A DNA stretch of 64,000 nucleotides, taken from positions 1,364,001 to 1,428,000 of the forward strand of contig NZ_PGES01000001.1 of the NCBI RefSeq assembly GCF_002797895.1. The letters run 5' to 3'. The stretch is from Janthinobacterium sp. 67. Lineage in GTDB: Bacteria > Pseudomonadota > Gammaproteobacteria > Burkholderiales > Burkholderiaceae_D. A program made the position numbers and the translations under genes. This document shows, in pieces, positions 1-11,832 of the stretch; the stretch's first letter is position 1; each line of letters opens with the position of its first letter. The notes below the pieces were generated by a model. That model worked only from the letters and a program-made list of their open reading frames with translations, was not told the origin of the DNA and did no database searches.

Positions 1-873
1 CAGCAGGGGCGTGGCCGTGGGGCGCTTGCGTATCATGTTGATGCTGCCCGACGGCGCGCCCGCCCCTTCCATCAGGCCCGTGGCGCCGCGCACCACTTCC
101 ACCCTGTCGTACATCAGCATGTCGGCCGAGACGTTGCGTTCATTGAAACCCGTGACGTCCAGCGGCAAGCCATCGACGTTGACGTGGCTCAAGGCAAAGC
201 CGCGTGCGAAATACGTGGTTTCCTGGTCGGACACGCCTTGCGTCTTGCCATAGATGCCGGGCGTGGCGCGCGCCACGTCCTGCAAGGTGGTCAAATCGAA
301 ATCTTCCATTTGCTGGCGCGAAATGACGCTGACCGTTTGCGGCGTGTGGCGCTGCGACAAATTCAGCCCCGTGGCCGTCGACATATTCCTCGACGTGTAT
401 AAACCCGTGCCTTCCGTGGCGCGGTCGGCCTCGGCGCTGACGACGACGGCCGGCATGCTGGCCAGGCCGCCATCAGCCGTGCCGGTATTCATTTTGCGCA
501 ACAGGTAATTGCCATTGCCGCCGTCCGCCACTTCCAGGCCGCTGCCCTGCAGCAGTTTTTGCAGGCCGGCCGTGACCCCATGGCGGCCTTGCAAACCCGG
601 CGTGGCCAGACTGTCGAGCGCCACGCCCTGGGTGGACAGGTTGATTCCGGCGGCGATGGCAAACGAGGCCAGCGCGCTGCGCAAGCTGCCGGCGGGAATG
701 CTGTAGTCACGCATGGTGGCGGCCGGGCTGGACTCGGCCGCCACCGCCATGTGCGGCAAGCCGGCGCCGGCCGCGCCCGCGGCGAGGAGCAGAACCAGCG
801 CGGCACGCACGGCGCCGGTGGTGGGGTGGAGCGTCATGCGTGCTGCGGTAAAGTTACGGTGCTGCAAAGCCAT
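1..873 (-). CDS. TonB-dependent siderophore receptor, N-terminal part (cut by window edge)
   Basis: Outer-membrane ferric-siderophore receptor of the FecA/FpvA type; only the first 291 codons are present. Reading back from the ATG at 873: signal peptide (about residues 1-45, ending near AVAAESS), a secretin/TonB short N-terminal signalling domain (about 50-125, starting YSIPAGSLRSALASFA), a TonB-box-like stretch (MPAVVVSAEAD, about 135), then the start of the plug (QTVSVISRQQMEDF, RVEVVRGATGLMEGAG). The signalling domain is the hallmark of receptors that talk to a FecR/FecI pair, and that pair lies directly upstream on the same strand. AAAGGG precedes the ATG. I see no Fur box of its own, so control by the neighbouring sigma factor is inferred. 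Substrate unknown. Confidence 0.9.
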   Translation of the reverse strand, partial: MALQHRNFTAARMTLHPTTGAVRAALVLLLAAGAAGAGLPHMAVAAESSPAATMRDYSIPAGSLRSALASFAIAAGINLSTQGVALDSLATPGLQGRHGVTAGLQKLLQGSGLEVADGGNGNYLLRKMNTGTADGGLASMPAVVVSAEADRATEGTGLYTSRNMSTATGLNLSQRHTPQTVSVISRQQMEDFDLTTLQDVARATPGIYGKTQGVSDQETTYFARGFALSHVNVDGLPLDVTGFNERNVSADMLMYDRVEVVRGATGLMEGAGAPSGSINMIRKRPTATPLL

Positions 874-990
874 GTAGACCCTTTCGATGGTTCGGATTGT
901 TCGTTCTCTACCTTGTATGACGAAGCAATCCGCAAAAAGGGACAAGGAAAATGTAAATAGTGGCGCTTGTTTGCTAGATGGAACACCGTA

Positions 991-1028
991 GGTCGGCTTA
1001 GCGGGGCGCAGCCGCGCGTAAGCCGACC
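991..1028. repeat. Inverted repeat between fecR and the receptor gene
   Basis: GGTCGGCTTA (991-1000) is answered exactly by TAAGCCGACC (1019-1028) around an 18-base GC-rich centre. It looks like a REP-type dispersed hairpin rather than a terminator, since no T-run follows on either strand. It lies between the fecR stop and the receptor start. Confidence 0.6.
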
Positions 1029-1031
1029 AGC

Positions 1032-2000
1032 TCAAGCCGCCTCGACACTGATCCAGTAGCGCGTGCGGGGCACCAGCCGGATCGGCAAGGATCGCTGCAG
1101 CAAGAGCAGGATGTTGTCCGGGTCGTTCAGCTGGAAGATGCCGTCCACGGGCATGGCCGCCAGCGCGGGATCGCAGCGCAGCACGCCATAGCGGTAGCGC
1201 GCCACCTGTTCCAGCACCGCGCCCAGCGGCATGCGCTCGGCGATCAGCACGCCCTGAAGCCAGCCGGCGGCACCCGGCGCCAGCGGCGTCAAGACAGAAA
1301 CGGCACGGTCATCGAAACTGCCCTGCCAGCCCGCATCGATCCTGCGCAGGGCGCCGGGAACTTCGCCAGGCTGGATCTCGACGGCGCCCTCGCTGACGCT
1401 CACCTGCGTGCGCGGCGCCAGCACGCTGCCAAGGTGGCGTACGCTGAAGTGCGTACCCAGCGCGCGCACGGCGCCATTGCTGCTGCGCACGAGGAACGGG
1501 CGCGCGGGCACGGCTGCGTCGTACGCCGTGGCGACGTGGATTTCCCCCGCATGCAGCAAGACCTGCCGCGCCGCGCCGTCAAAGCGCACGTCGATGGCCG
1601 TGTCCGTATTGAGCACCAGTTGCGTACCGTCGGGTAATGTCATGTGGCGGATCTCGCCCCTGGCCGTGCGGATGCCGGCGCGCCACGCTTGCCAGGGCGT
1701 CGACTGGCTGGCCAGCCACAGGGCCGGTCCGGCCGCGATCAGCCCGGCCAGGCCGTAGAGCACGGCGCGCCGCTGCGGCGACTGCGGCGCCGTATCCGCC
1801 GTCTGGCGCAGCGCGGGCGGCACGCTGGCCAGGGTGCTGCACACCAGCTCGGCCCGCTGCCAGGCCGCTTCATGGGCGGGATCGCTGGCGCGCCAGGCCT
1901 GGAACGCCTGCTGCTCGTCCGCAGTCAAGGTGCCGCCGTGCAGGCGCACCAGCCATTGCGCCGCCGCCCGCGCCGCGCGGGGATCGATGGAAGCGGTCAC
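1032..2000 (-). CDS. fecR: FecR-family transmembrane signal transducer
   Basis: Inner-membrane regulator relaying siderophore-receptor occupancy to its ECF sigma factor; 322 residues, normal length. An N-terminal cytoplasmic DUF4880-like segment (AAQWLVRLHGGTLTADEQQA, about 12-31) is followed by one membrane helix (about 82-100), then the periplasmic FecR domain (RTARGEIRHMTLPDGTQLVL onward, about 112-210) and a C-terminal domain that in this family contacts the receptor signalling domain. The GTG start overlaps the fecI stop by four bases (GTGA), so the two are translationally coupled. The gene order fecI-fecR-receptor is the classical arrangement. Confidence 0.93.
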   Translation of the reverse strand: MTASIDPRAARAAAQWLVRLHGGTLTADEQQAFQAWRASDPAHEAAWQRAELVCSTLASVPPALRQTADTAPQSPQRRAVLYGLAGLIAAGPALWLASQSTPWQAWRAGIRTARGEIRHMTLPDGTQLVLNTDTAIDVRFDGAARQVLLHAGEIHVATAYDAAVPARPFLVRSSNGAVRALGTHFSVRHLGSVLAPRTQVSVSEGAVEIQPGEVPGALRRIDAGWQGSFDDRAVSVLTPLAPGAAGWLQGVLIAERMPLGAVLEQVARYRYGVLRCDPALAAMPVDGIFQLNDPDNILLLLQRSLPIRLVPRTRYWISVEAA

Positions 2001-2503
2001 AGGATCAGCAGGATGCAGCGCTCGAACGCCTGCACCATGTAACGCTTGATGCTGCGCTCGCTCACGGCCAGGCGCCGGGCGATTTCCCCGTAGCCGAGGC
2101 CATCGACGTGGGCCAGCAGGAAGGCGCTGCGCACGAGCGGCGGCAAGCCGTCGAGCATGGCGTCGATGCGCTGCAAGGCTTCGCGCACGAGCAGCCGCTC
2201 TTCCGGCGACTGCATCAGCAATTCAGGCTGCTGCGCCAGGGTTTCCAGCCACGCCTGCTCCAGCGACAGGCGCCGGTAATGGTCGATCAGCAGGCGCTGC
2301 GCCACGGTCGTCAGGTAGGCGCGCGGCTCGCGCAAGCTTTGCCGGTTCTCCGGCGGCGCCATCAGCAGGCGCACGAAGGTATCGTGCGCCAGGTCGGCCG
2401 CATGGTCGGCGCACTGCAGCTTGGCGCGCAGCCAGCGCATCAGCCAGCCATGGTGGTGGCTGTAGATGCCGGCTATCGATTCGCTGGACTGCGCAATGTT
2501 CAC
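1997..2503 (-). CDS. fecI: FecI-type ECF sigma factor
   Basis: ECF sigma factor of the iron-starvation (FecI) group, 168 residues. Region 2 is seen in HDTFVRLLMAP and REPRAYLTTVAQRLLIDHYRR (about 40-78); region 4 in LPPLVRSAFLLAHVDGLGYG and the helix-turn-helix EIARRLAVSERSIKRYMVQA (about 118-160). The GTG start at 2503 has GGAG six bases upstream. A good Fur box lies about 40 bp upstream, so iron repression of the fecI-fecR pair is expected. It should direct RNA polymerase to the downstream receptor promoter. Confidence 0.93.
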   Translation of the reverse strand: MNIAQSSESIAGIYSHHHGWLMRWLRAKLQCADHAADLAHDTFVRLLMAPPENRQSLREPRAYLTTVAQRLLIDHYRRLSLEQAWLETLAQQPELLMQSPEERLLVREALQRIDAMLDGLPPLVRSAFLLAHVDGLGYGEIARRLAVSERSIKRYMVQAFERCILLIL

Positions 2504-2542
2504 TGGGGACTCCGATGCGCGCCAGGCAAGGCGCGTCTAATT

Positions 2543-2561
2543 GATAATAATTCTCATTATC
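2543..2561. promoter_or_regulatory. Fur box upstream of fecI
   Basis: GATAATAATTCTCATTATC matches the classical 19-bp Fur consensus GATAATGATAATCATTATC at 16 of 19 positions and is itself nearly palindromic. It sits 40 bp upstream of the fecI start, where Fur would block the promoter. Confidence 0.88.
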
Positions 2562-2638
2562 ACAAATCATGGCCTTCGGCGTCAATGCCGGTGCCTGCCT
2601 ATCCCTGGAAACTGTTGTTTCAGCGTGGCTGCTGGCGC

Positions 2639-3121
2639 TTAGCGGTCGGTGTACAAGCTCTTCATCACCATGCCGCCGCGCATTTTCTTCGCGCCCGGCG
2701 CCAGCCCCGCCGGGCAGGCGCCCTGGAACACGGCTGCCAGTTCAGTGCGCTGCACTTCGCTCTTGCCATTGACTTGCACGGTGGTGTCGGCGCTCAGGGT
2801 ATAGGCCTTGGCCAGGTCGCCCTTGAAGGTAGCGGCCAGCCTGGCGTCCGGGCAGCTGGATTCGAATTGATAGCTGTCGCCCTGGCGGCTGTGCGACTCG
2901 ATCTTGCATTCCTGCTCGAAGCCGGACCACAGGTCGTCGTCGATCAGGCGGTCGCGCGCGTGGTCGACGCAGATTTCCCAGGAAAATGGCGAGGTGGCGG
3001 GCGTCACTTTCCACAACCCCGTGGCGCGCTGCAAGCGCTGCGCCGGCTCGGCCGCCGAAGCGAACGTGGCCGCACACAGGGGGAAAACAGTCATCAGAAT
3101 CAAGGTCGCGTTGCGCTTCAT
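2639..3121 (-). CDS. DUF3617-like periplasmic protein
   Basis: A 160-residue exported protein. The signal peptide (MKRNATLILMTVFPLCAATF, cleavage near ASA-AEP) is followed by the pattern of DUF3617 proteins: an early GLWKVTP segment, paired cysteines (EICVDHARD, QECKIES, SSCPDARL, GACPAGL) and a beta-rich body with TATFKGDL-like turns. The function of that family is unknown. AAGGAAAGCCC precedes the ATG. It stands alone between fecI and a small membrane gene. The family assignment rests on overall pattern. Confidence 0.72.
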   Translation of the reverse strand: MKRNATLILMTVFPLCAATFASAAEPAQRLQRATGLWKVTPATSPFSWEICVDHARDRLIDDDLWSGFEQECKIESHSRQGDSYQFESSCPDARLAATFKGDLAKAYTLSADTTVQVNGKSEVQRTELAAVFQGACPAGLAPGAKKMRGGMVMKSLYTDR

Positions 3122-3181
3122 GGGCTTTCCTTCAGCTAAAAGTTTGAATATAGCAAAGAGGAATGCGCGCAGGCCGCACGC

Positions 3182-3352
3182 TTAGCCGTGCATCCCGGGC
3201 CTCGCGGCCAGCACGAAGGGGATGGCAAACGGCCCCAGGAAAGTCACCAGGATGGCGCGCACGGCCGTTGTTTTCAAGGCGCGGCGTTTGGCGATGAACA
3301 GGCAGGCGAAGGCCGACAGGGACCAGATCAAGGCAGGCAGGTATGCAGTCAT
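3182..3352 (-). CDS. Small membrane protein of unknown function
   Basis: A 56-residue protein with two predicted membrane helices: ALIWSLSAFACLFIA (about 7-21) and AILVTFLGPFAIPFVLAA (about 33-50), separated by a basic KRRALKTT loop. I chose the ATG at 3352 because GGAG lies six bases upstream. Extending the frame to 3439 would run it through the pyk terminator hairpin. I do not recognise a family with a known role. Confidence 0.6.
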   Translation of the reverse strand: MTAYLPALIWSLSAFACLFIAKRRALKTTAVRAILVTFLGPFAIPFVLAARPGMHG

Positions 3353-3411
3353 CATGAACTCCGGATGCGCCTTGGCAGGCAGGAAACCATGCTGACACGG
3401 AAATGCGGCCG

Positions 3412-3444
3412 CCGCAATGGCAGATCGGGCATCTGCCATTGCGG
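3412..3444 (-). terminator. Terminator hairpin downstream of pyk
   Basis: CCGCAATGGCAGAT (3412-3425) and ATCTGCCATTGCGG (3431-3444) form a perfect 14-bp stem with a 5-base loop, 21 bp after the pyk stop. A short T-run (ATTTCC) follows on the minus strand, so it is probably a weak intrinsic terminator. Confidence 0.75.
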
Positions 3445-3464
3445 TGGATACGGGTCCAATACGA

Positions 3465-4925
3465 TCAGTGCTGACCGATCTTCATGATTTTCAGCGCGTT
3501 CGTGCCGCCGACCTTGCCCATCGGCTCGCCCCAGGTCAGCACGACGGTGTCGCCCTTGGCCACGACTTTATGCTCGACCAGCAAATCTTCCGCCTGCTGC
3601 AAGACCTTGTCGCGGTCGGTGCCGGACGTCAGTTCCAGCGTGCTGACGTTGCGGTACAGGGCCAGCTTGCGGCGCGTGCCCACGCTCGGGGTCAGGGCAA
3701 CGATGGGGATGTCGATGTTGCAGCGGCTCATCCACAGTGCCGTGGAACCCGATTCCGTCAGGGTGGCGATGGCTTTCACGCGCAGGTGATGGGCCGTAAA
3801 CAGGGCGCCGTAGGCGATCGACTGGTCGATGCGCGAGAACGTGGCGTTGAGGAAATCGGCATCCAGCTTGCAGGTATCCCACTTTTCCGCGTCCAGGCAG
3901 ATGGCGGCCATCGCTTCCACCGTTTCGATCGGATAGCGGCCCGAGGCCGTTTCCGCCGACGTCATGACGGCGTCCGTGCCGTCCAACACGGCATTGGCCA
4001 CGTCGGATACTTCCGCGCGGGTCGGCACGGCGTTGACGATCATCGATTCCATCATCTGCGTGGCCGTGATGGCCAGCTTGTTCGACGCGCGCGCCATCTT
4101 GATCATGCGCTTTTGCAGGGCCGGCACGGCTGCATTGCCCACTTCCACGGCCAGGTCGCCACGGGCCACCATGATGCCGTCGGACGCGTCGAGGATTTCC
4201 TGCAGCGCAGGAATGGCTTCCGCGCGTTCGATCTTGGCGATCATCATCGGCTTGTGGTCCCATGCTTCGCCGGCGATATTGGCCAGCTGGCGCGCCATGA
4301 CCATGTCGGTGGCGTTTTTCGGGAACGAGACGGCCACGTAATCGGCCTGGAAGCTCATCGCCGTTTTGACGTCTTCCATGTCTTTCGCCGTCAGGGCCGG
4401 CGCCGACAAGCCGCCGCCCTGGCGGTTGATGCCCTTGTTGTTCGACAACTCGCCACCGATCTTGACGGTCGTGTGGATTTCGCTGCCGACGACTTTGTCG
4501 ACCGTCAGCACGATCAGGCCGTCGTTGAGCAGCAATACGTCGGCAGCGCGCAAGTCGCGCGGCAGCTCCTTGTAGTCGAGGCCGCAGCGCTCGATGTTGC
4601 CCAGCTCGCCATTCTCGCCCCATTTCGCGTCGAGAATGAAGGAGGCGCCGTTTTCCAGGAAAATCTTGCCTTCTTCAAACTTGCCGACGCGAATTTTCGG
4701 GCCTTGCAAGTCGGCCATGATGGCCACTTCGCGGCCGCACAGGGCTGCCGCTTCGCGCACCATGCGGGCGCGATCGATATGGTCTTGCGCCTTGCCATGC
4801 GAAAAGTTCAGGCGCACGACGTCGACGCCGGCCTTGAACATGCGGACCAGGGTATCGATATCGTTCGAAGCGGGGCCGATGGTGGAAACGATCTTGGTGG
4901 CGCGTTGCTGTACTTGCATGGTCAT
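3465..4925 (-). CDS. pyk: Pyruvate kinase
   Basis: Converts phosphoenolpyruvate and ADP to pyruvate and ATP, the last step of glycolysis, in the cytoplasm. The 486-residue protein has the family start RRATKIVSTIGPAS-like (RATKIVSTIGPASNDIDTL, about 8-26), substrate-loop VDVVRLNFSHG (about 34-44), IMADLQGPKIRVG (about 67-79), the Mg/K-binding block MIAKIERAEAIPALQEILD followed by GIMVARGDLAVEVG (about 225-260), and the signature ATQMMESMIVNAVPTRAEVSD split around 283. Length and motifs are complete. It lies 86 bp downstream of gap on the same strand, an obvious glycolytic pairing. Confidence 0.97.
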   Translation of the reverse strand: MTMQVQQRATKIVSTIGPASNDIDTLVRMFKAGVDVVRLNFSHGKAQDHIDRARMVREAAALCGREVAIMADLQGPKIRVGKFEEGKIFLENGASFILDAKWGENGELGNIERCGLDYKELPRDLRAADVLLLNDGLIVLTVDKVVGSEIHTTVKIGGELSNNKGINRQGGGLSAPALTAKDMEDVKTAMSFQADYVAVSFPKNATDMVMARQLANIAGEAWDHKPMMIAKIERAEAIPALQEILDASDGIMVARGDLAVEVGNAAVPALQKRMIKMARASNKLAITATQMMESMIVNAVPTRAEVSDVANAVLDGTDAVMTSAETASGRYPIETVEAMAAICLDAEKWDTCKLDADFLNATFSRIDQSIAYGALFTAHHLRVKAIATLTESGSTALWMSRCNIDIPIVALTPSVGTRRKLALYRNVSTLELTSGTDRDKVLQQAEDLLVEHKVVAKGDTVVLTWGEPMGKVGGTNALKIMKIGQH

Positions 4926-5011
4926 GGTTGCTGCTTTCTAAAATAAGTTGCTACAAGGGCCAGCCTTGTGGGCCGGCCGTCCTGGTGCGCTGGATCAGCG
5001 GTACTACGTTC

Positions 5012-6022
5012 CTACTTGGCCGCCATCAGGGCGACCGTCGTGTCGAGCATGCGGTTCGAGAAGCCCCACTCGTTGTCGTACCACGACGACACTTTCACGA
5101 GGCGACCCGAAACCTTGGTCAGGGTCGAATCGAAATTCGACGAAGCCGGGTTGTGGTTGAAATCGATGGAAACAAGCGGTTCCGTCTGGTACGTCAAAAT
5201 GCCTTTCAGCGCGCCTTCCGACGCCGTTTTCAGCAAGGCATTCACCTCTTCCACCGTCGTATCGCGCTTGGCGATGAAGGACAGGTCGACCAGCGAGACG
5301 TTGATCGTCGGCACGCGGATGGCGAAACCATCGAGCTTGCCATTGAGTTCCGGCAAAACCAGGCCGACGGCGGCGGCCGCGCCCGTCTTGGTGGGGATCA
5401 TCGAATGCGTGGCCGAGCGGGCGCGGCGCAAGTCTTCATGCATGACGTCGGACAGCACCTGGTCGTTCGTATAGGCGTGTACCGTGGTCATCAGGCCCGA
5501 TTCGATGCCGATGGCGTCGTTGAGCGGTTTGACCAGTGGCGCCAGGCAATTCGTCGTGCACGAAGCGTTGGAAATCACGGTATCCGTGGCTTTCAGCACG
5601 TGCTGGTTGACGCCGAACACGATGGTGGCGTCCACGTCCTTGCCGCCCGGCGCGGAAATGATGACTTTTTTCGCCCCGCCCTTCAGGTGGGCCGACGCTT
5701 TTTCCTTGGTCGTGAAGAAACCCGTACATTCGAGCACCACGTCGACGCCGAGTTCGCCCCACGGGATCAGGGCCGGGTCGCGCTGCGCGAAGACGCGGAT
5801 GCGGTCGCCATTGACGAGCATATTGTCGCCGTCGATGGTGACGACGCCGGGAAATTTGCCGTGCACCGTGTCGTAGCGCGTCAAATGCGCATTCGACTTG
5901 GCGTCGCCCAGATCATTGATGGCGACGATTTCGATATCCTGCTGCTTGCCGCCTTCATAAAACGCGCGCAAGACGTTGCGGCCGATGCGGCCATAGCCAT
6001 TGATGGCAACTTTGATGGTCAT
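5012..6022 (-). CDS. gap: Glyceraldehyde-3-phosphate dehydrogenase
   Basis: NAD-dependent oxidative phosphorylation of glyceraldehyde-3-phosphate, 336 residues. It begins [20 protein letters not shown] with the Rossmann GxGxxG motif. The catalytic cysteine is in [15 protein letters not shown] (about 150), the paired histidine in TVHAYTNDQ (about 177), and the C-terminal signature is [14 protein letters not shown]. The start at 6022 is fixed by AAGGAGACAGC just upstream and by homology; a longer reading frame upstream is not needed. Downstream comes pyk; upstream lies a REP-like hairpin and ppc. Confidence 0.97.
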   Translation of the reverse strand: MTIKVAINGYGRIGRNVLRAFYEGGKQQDIEIVAINDLGDAKSNAHLTRYDTVHGKFPGVVTIDGDNMLVNGDRIRVFAQRDPALIPWGELGVDVVLECTGFFTTKEKASAHLKGGAKKVIISAPGGKDVDATIVFGVNQHVLKATDTVISNASCTTNCLAPLVKPLNDAIGIESGLMTTVHAYTNDQVLSDVMHEDLRRARSATHSMIPTKTGAAAAVGLVLPELNGKLDGFAIRVPTINVSLVDLSFIAKRDTTVEEVNALLKTASEGALKGILTYQTEPLVSIDFNHNPASSNFDSTLTKVSGRLVKVSSWYDNEWGFSNRMLDTTVALMAAK

Positions 6023-6078
6023 GCTGTCTCCTTGATGTTTTCTGCTGAGTTCGTAAAGCCAACCCAAGTGCAAGTACC

Positions 6079-6105
6079 GGGGTCGTACCCTGAGGGTACG
6101 ACCCC
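6079..6105. repeat. REP-like hairpin, copy 1 (ppc-gap intergenic)
   Basis: GGGGTCGTACCC (6079-6090), TGA loop, GGGTACGACCCC (6094-6105): a perfect 12-bp stem. The flank GACCCCAGCCTTAGCT closely matches the flank of the hairpin at 25044-25070 (GACCCCGGCCTTTGCT), and both share the skeleton GGGTCnnACCCTG. It sits 27 bp after the ppc stop. Confidence 0.8.
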
Positions 6106-6132
6106 AGCCTTAGCTGTTGGGCTTGATTTTCA

Positions 6133-8886
<2,754 letters not shown>

Positions 8887-9242
8887 GGTATTCATTTCCT
8901 GGGGCGGCCACCGGCGGTACCGCACAGATTGCGTAGTTCGCGCTTCCCGGCCCGGGAAACGCCCATCGTCGAATTTGTAGTAAATTTACCTTATTGTCTC
9001 ACCATCCTCTTGATTTCCATCAATAAAAACCGTATTCAAAGGGCCAATAAGGGCTAACGAGCTGTTTGCCAGGGCAACAATATGAAAATTTACTACGCAT
9101 TTAAGCGAAAGGCAATCAACTTTTGTCTTTCGAGGGTGAAAAGTGGCGGCGCAACACACATCGCGGTGGCGGCGAATACACGCTCTCCTGTATGCTGGCG
9201 GCTGAAACAAGGATGTATTCCACATCTTTATGAACGAAGCCC
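8887..9242. other. ppc-nsrR divergent intergenic region
   Basis: About 356 bp without a gene. It holds the ppc and nsrR promoters. Visible structure: a perfect palindrome GTAAATTTAC (8980-8989), and an 11-bp inverted pair GTAGTAAATTT (8977-8987) and AAATTTACTAC (9086-9096) about 100 bp apart. An AT-rich core lies between them. I see no convincing open reading frame. Confidence 0.5.
9209..9229. promoter_or_regulatory. Possible NsrR half-sites upstream of nsrR
   Basis: AAGGATGTATTCCACATCTTT contains GATGTAT and CATCTT elements resembling NsrR half-sites (AAGATGYATTT). Their separation is four bases shorter than the usual 11-1-11 layout. It lies 14-34 bp before the nsrR ATG, so autoregulation is possible but unproved. 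Confidence 0.35.
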
Positions 9243-9698
9243 ATGCGACTGACTGCCTACACCGACTACACCCTGCGCACCCTGATGTACCTGGGCGTGC
9301 ACCGCGACCGCCTCGTGACCATCCAGGACATCGCCGACCTGCATGCCATCTCGAAAAATCATCTGATGAAGGTGGTGCACCAGCTGGGCCTGTCCGGCAT
9401 CGTGGAAACGGTGCGCGGACGCAATGGCGGCCTGCGCCTGGCGCGCGACCCGGCCGAGATCAATATCGGCACCGTCGTGCGCGAGACGGAAAGCGATTTT
9501 TTCATGGCCGAATGCTTCAACAAGGAAAACAATACCTGCCCGCTGACACCCGATTGCCTGCTGAAAGCCAAGCTGGGCCAGGCCACGGCCGCCTTCCTGG
9601 CCGTGCTCGACACGGTGACCCTGGCATCGATACTCGAAGCGACGCCAGGCGTGCCGGCGCTGGCGGCCGGCGTGATTCCCCTGCGCGTGGCAAAGTAA
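9243..9698 (+). CDS. nsrR: NsrR, nitric-oxide-sensing Rrf2 repressor
   Basis: Iron-sulfur repressor of nitric-oxide stress genes, 151 residues. The winged helix begins MRLTAYTDYTLRTLMYLG, with recognition helix SKNHLMKVVHQLG (about 37-49) and wing VRGRNGGLRLA (about 57-67). Three cysteines, C91, C99 and C105 (AECFNKENNTCPLTPDC), match the cluster ligands of known NsrR proteins in number and region. Its likely target, a hemerythrin-hmp operon with an NsrR-type palindrome, lies 4 kb away. A strong bidirectional terminator follows the stop. Confidence 0.93.
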   Translation: MRLTAYTDYTLRTLMYLGVHRDRLVTIQDIADLHAISKNHLMKVVHQLGLSGIVETVRGRNGGLRLARDPAEINIGTVVRETESDFFMAECFNKENNTCPLTPDCLLKAKLGQATAAFLAVLDTVTLASILEATPGVPALAAGVIPLRVAK

Positions 9699-9710
9699 GC
9701 GCACAAAAAC

Positions 9711-9738
9711 AACAATGCCCGGCGAACCGGGCATTGTT
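9711..9738. terminator. Bidirectional terminator between nsrR and actP
   Basis: AACAATGCCCGG (9711-9722), loop CGAA, CCGGGCATTGTT (9727-9738): a perfect 12-bp stem with A- and T-rich ends on both sides. It would terminate the convergent nsrR and actP transcripts. Confidence 0.9.
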
Positions 9739-9761
9739 TCCTGCTGCAACTATCCAAAACC

Positions 9762-11444
9762 TCAATGCGCGCTGGCGCCTGCCGCACCGATGCCCGTCTC
9801 CGAACGCATCTGCTGCGCTTCGTAGCCGGCACGGTCGATGCGCGCGCGGGGGCTCTTGTCGAGCACCGAGAACAGCCAGATGCCGACGAAGCCGGCCGTC
9901 ATCGAGAACAGCGCTGGCGAGGCATACGGGAACAGCGCTTCGCCATGGCCGAGCACATCGACCCATACGGACTTCGACACCACCGTCAGCGCGACGGCCG
10001 TGATCAAGCCCAGGAAGCCGCCGATGGTGGCGCCCCGCGTCGTGCAATCCTTCCACAACACCGACATGAACAGCACGGGGAAGTTGGCCGAGGCGGCAAT
10101 GGCGAAGGCCAGCGACACCATGAAGGCGATGTTCTGCTTTTCAAAGGCGATACCGAGCACCACGGCGATAATGCCCAGCACGATCGTCGTCACGCGCGAC
10201 ACCTTCAATTCGTTGGCGCCCGTGGCCTTGCCCTTCTTGATGACGGTGGCATACAGATCATGCGACACGGCCGACGCGCCCGACAGGGTCAGGCCCGCCA
10301 CGACGGCCAGGATGGTGGCAAATGCCACAGCCGACATGAAGCCGAGGAAGACGTTGCCGCCCACGGCCTTGGCCAGATGTACGGCCGCCATGTTGTTACC
10401 GCCCAGCAGCTTGCCGGCCGCATCCTTGAACTCGGGATTGGTGCTTACCAGCACGATGGCGCCAAAGCCGATGATGAAGGTCAGAATATAGAAATAGGCG
10501 ATCCAGGTGGTGGCCCAGAACACGGATTTGCGCGCTTCCTTGGCGCTCGGCACCGTGAAGAAACGCATCAAAATGTGCGGCAGGCCGGCCGTGCCGAACA
10601 TCAGCGCCATGCCGAAGGAGATGGCCGAGATCGGATCCTTGATGAAGGAACCGGGACCCATGATGGCTTCCTTGGTGGCATGCACGTCCACCGACTTGGC
10701 GAACAGCGCTTCCGGGCTGAAGTTGAATTGCGCCAGCACGGCCACTGCCATGAAGGTGGCGCCGCCCAGCAGCATCACGGCCTTGATGATCTGCACCCAG
10801 GTGGTGGCCGTCATGCCGCCGAACAGCACGTAGATCATCATCAATGTACCGACGAGAACGACGGCGATCCAGTATTCGAGGCCGAACAGCAGCTTGATCA
10901 GCTGGCCCGCGCCCACCATCTGCGCGATCAGGTAGAACGCCACGACGACGAGGGTGCCGGACGCGGAAAAGATGCGGATCGGCGCCTGCTTGAAGCGGTA
11001 GGCGGCCACGTCGGCAAAGGTGAAGCGGCCCAGGTTGCGCAGGCGCTCGGCCATCAAAAAGGTGATGACGGGCCAGCCGACGAGAAAGCCGATGGCGTAG
11101 ATCAGGCCATCGTAGCCGTTCAGGAAGACGGCGGCGGAAATACCGAGAAACGATGCGGCCGACATATAGTCACCCGCGATGGCCAGACCGTTCTGGAAGC
11201 CCGTGATGCCGCCGCCGGCCGTGTAGAAATCGGACGCCGACTTGGTCTTCTTGGCCGCCCACTTGGTGACGAACAGGGTGAAGATGACAAAGGCAGCGAA
11301 CATGATGATCGCCGTCCAGTTGGTCGGTTGCTTGACTGCCTGGCCCAGGTCGGCGCCGGCCGCGAACGCGGCGTTGCTGGCGCCGAGCAAGGCCAAGGCG
11401 CTCAGACAGGACACGCCGCGCAGCGCATGCTTGGCGGCGCTCAT
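9762..11444 (-). CDS. actP: Cation/acetate symporter
   Basis: Sodium:solute symporter family (SSSF) permease that takes up acetate and related short acids. The 560-residue protein opens with a cleavable leader ([20 protein letters not shown]) and has about 13 membrane helices. Family motifs include [19 protein letters not shown] near 90-108 and the conserved [15 protein letters not shown]. Length and sequence match ActP. It overlaps the DUF485 gene by four bases (ATGA), the conserved yjcH-actP arrangement, but no acetyl-CoA synthetase is in the window. Confidence 0.95.
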   Translation of the reverse strand: MSAAKHALRGVSCLSALALLGASNAAFAAGADLGQAVKQPTNWTAIIMFAAFVIFTLFVTKWAAKKTKSASDFYTAGGGITGFQNGLAIAGDYMSAASFLGISAAVFLNGYDGLIYAIGFLVGWPVITFLMAERLRNLGRFTFADVAAYRFKQAPIRIFSASGTLVVVAFYLIAQMVGAGQLIKLLFGLEYWIAVVLVGTLMMIYVLFGGMTATTWVQIIKAVMLLGGATFMAVAVLAQFNFSPEALFAKSVDVHATKEAIMGPGSFIKDPISAISFGMALMFGTAGLPHILMRFFTVPSAKEARKSVFWATTWIAYFYILTFIIGFGAIVLVSTNPEFKDAAGKLLGGNNMAAVHLAKAVGGNVFLGFMSAVAFATILAVVAGLTLSGASAVSHDLYATVIKKGKATGANELKVSRVTTIVLGIIAVVLGIAFEKQNIAFMVSLAFAIAASANFPVLFMSVLWKDCTTRGATIGGFLGLITAVALTVVSKSVWVDVLGHGEALFPYASPALFSMTAGFVGIWLFSVLDKSPRARIDRAGYEAQQMRSETGIGAAGASAH

Positions 11445-11749
11445 GCCTGCACCCGTGCCTGGATGGCGCTGGTCAGGTCGTCGAATTGCTTGTTGGCGCG
11501 GCGCACATAGATGCCGGTGACGAGCACGGTAAACACGATGACGAACAGGCCGATCGGCATGCCCCAGGTCATCACGCCGGCGCCCGTTTTCGTGGCCAGG
11601 AATTCCTTGTTGAAGGCGATGAGCAGGATGTAGCCGTAGTACACCAGCATCATCAGGCCCGTAAGCGCCCAGCCGAAGCGGGAACGCACCTTGACCAGCT
11701 GATGGTAGCTGGGGTCGCTCTTGATTTTTTGAACCAGATCGTCATGCAT
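11441..11749 (-). CDS. DUF485 inner-membrane protein (YjcH-like)
   Basis: A 102-residue membrane protein with two helices ([20 protein letters not shown] about 28-47; [20 protein letters not shown] about 62-81) and basic cytoplasmic ends. DUF485 proteins almost always precede actP-type symporters and are thought to assist them. CGGAGGCAATAT gives a strong ribosome site. First gene of the two-gene operon. Confidence 0.92.
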   Translation of the reverse strand: MHDDLVQKIKSDPSYHQLVKVRSRFGWALTGLMMLVYYGYILLIAFNKEFLATKTGAGVMTWGMPIGLFVIVFTVLVTGIYVRRANKQFDDLTSAIQARVQA

Positions 11750-11832
11750 ATATTGCCTCCGTTATTGTAAAAAGCTGCTCTTTTGTTTTCGAGCTTGCAT
11801 TCACAATACGGGGCCAGCCTTACCGGCCCCTT

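Noticed and set aside
874..960. FecI-dependent promoter for the receptor gene
   Set aside because: I looked for a recognisable ECF -35/-10 pair and found none I could defend.
3417..4946. Long plus-strand open frame opposite pyk
   Set aside because: Antisense shadow of a certain gene in GC-rich DNA; composition is rich in Arg, His and Gly with no domain pattern. Similar long frames opposite ppc, actP, hmp and the stressosome kinases were dismissed for the same reason.
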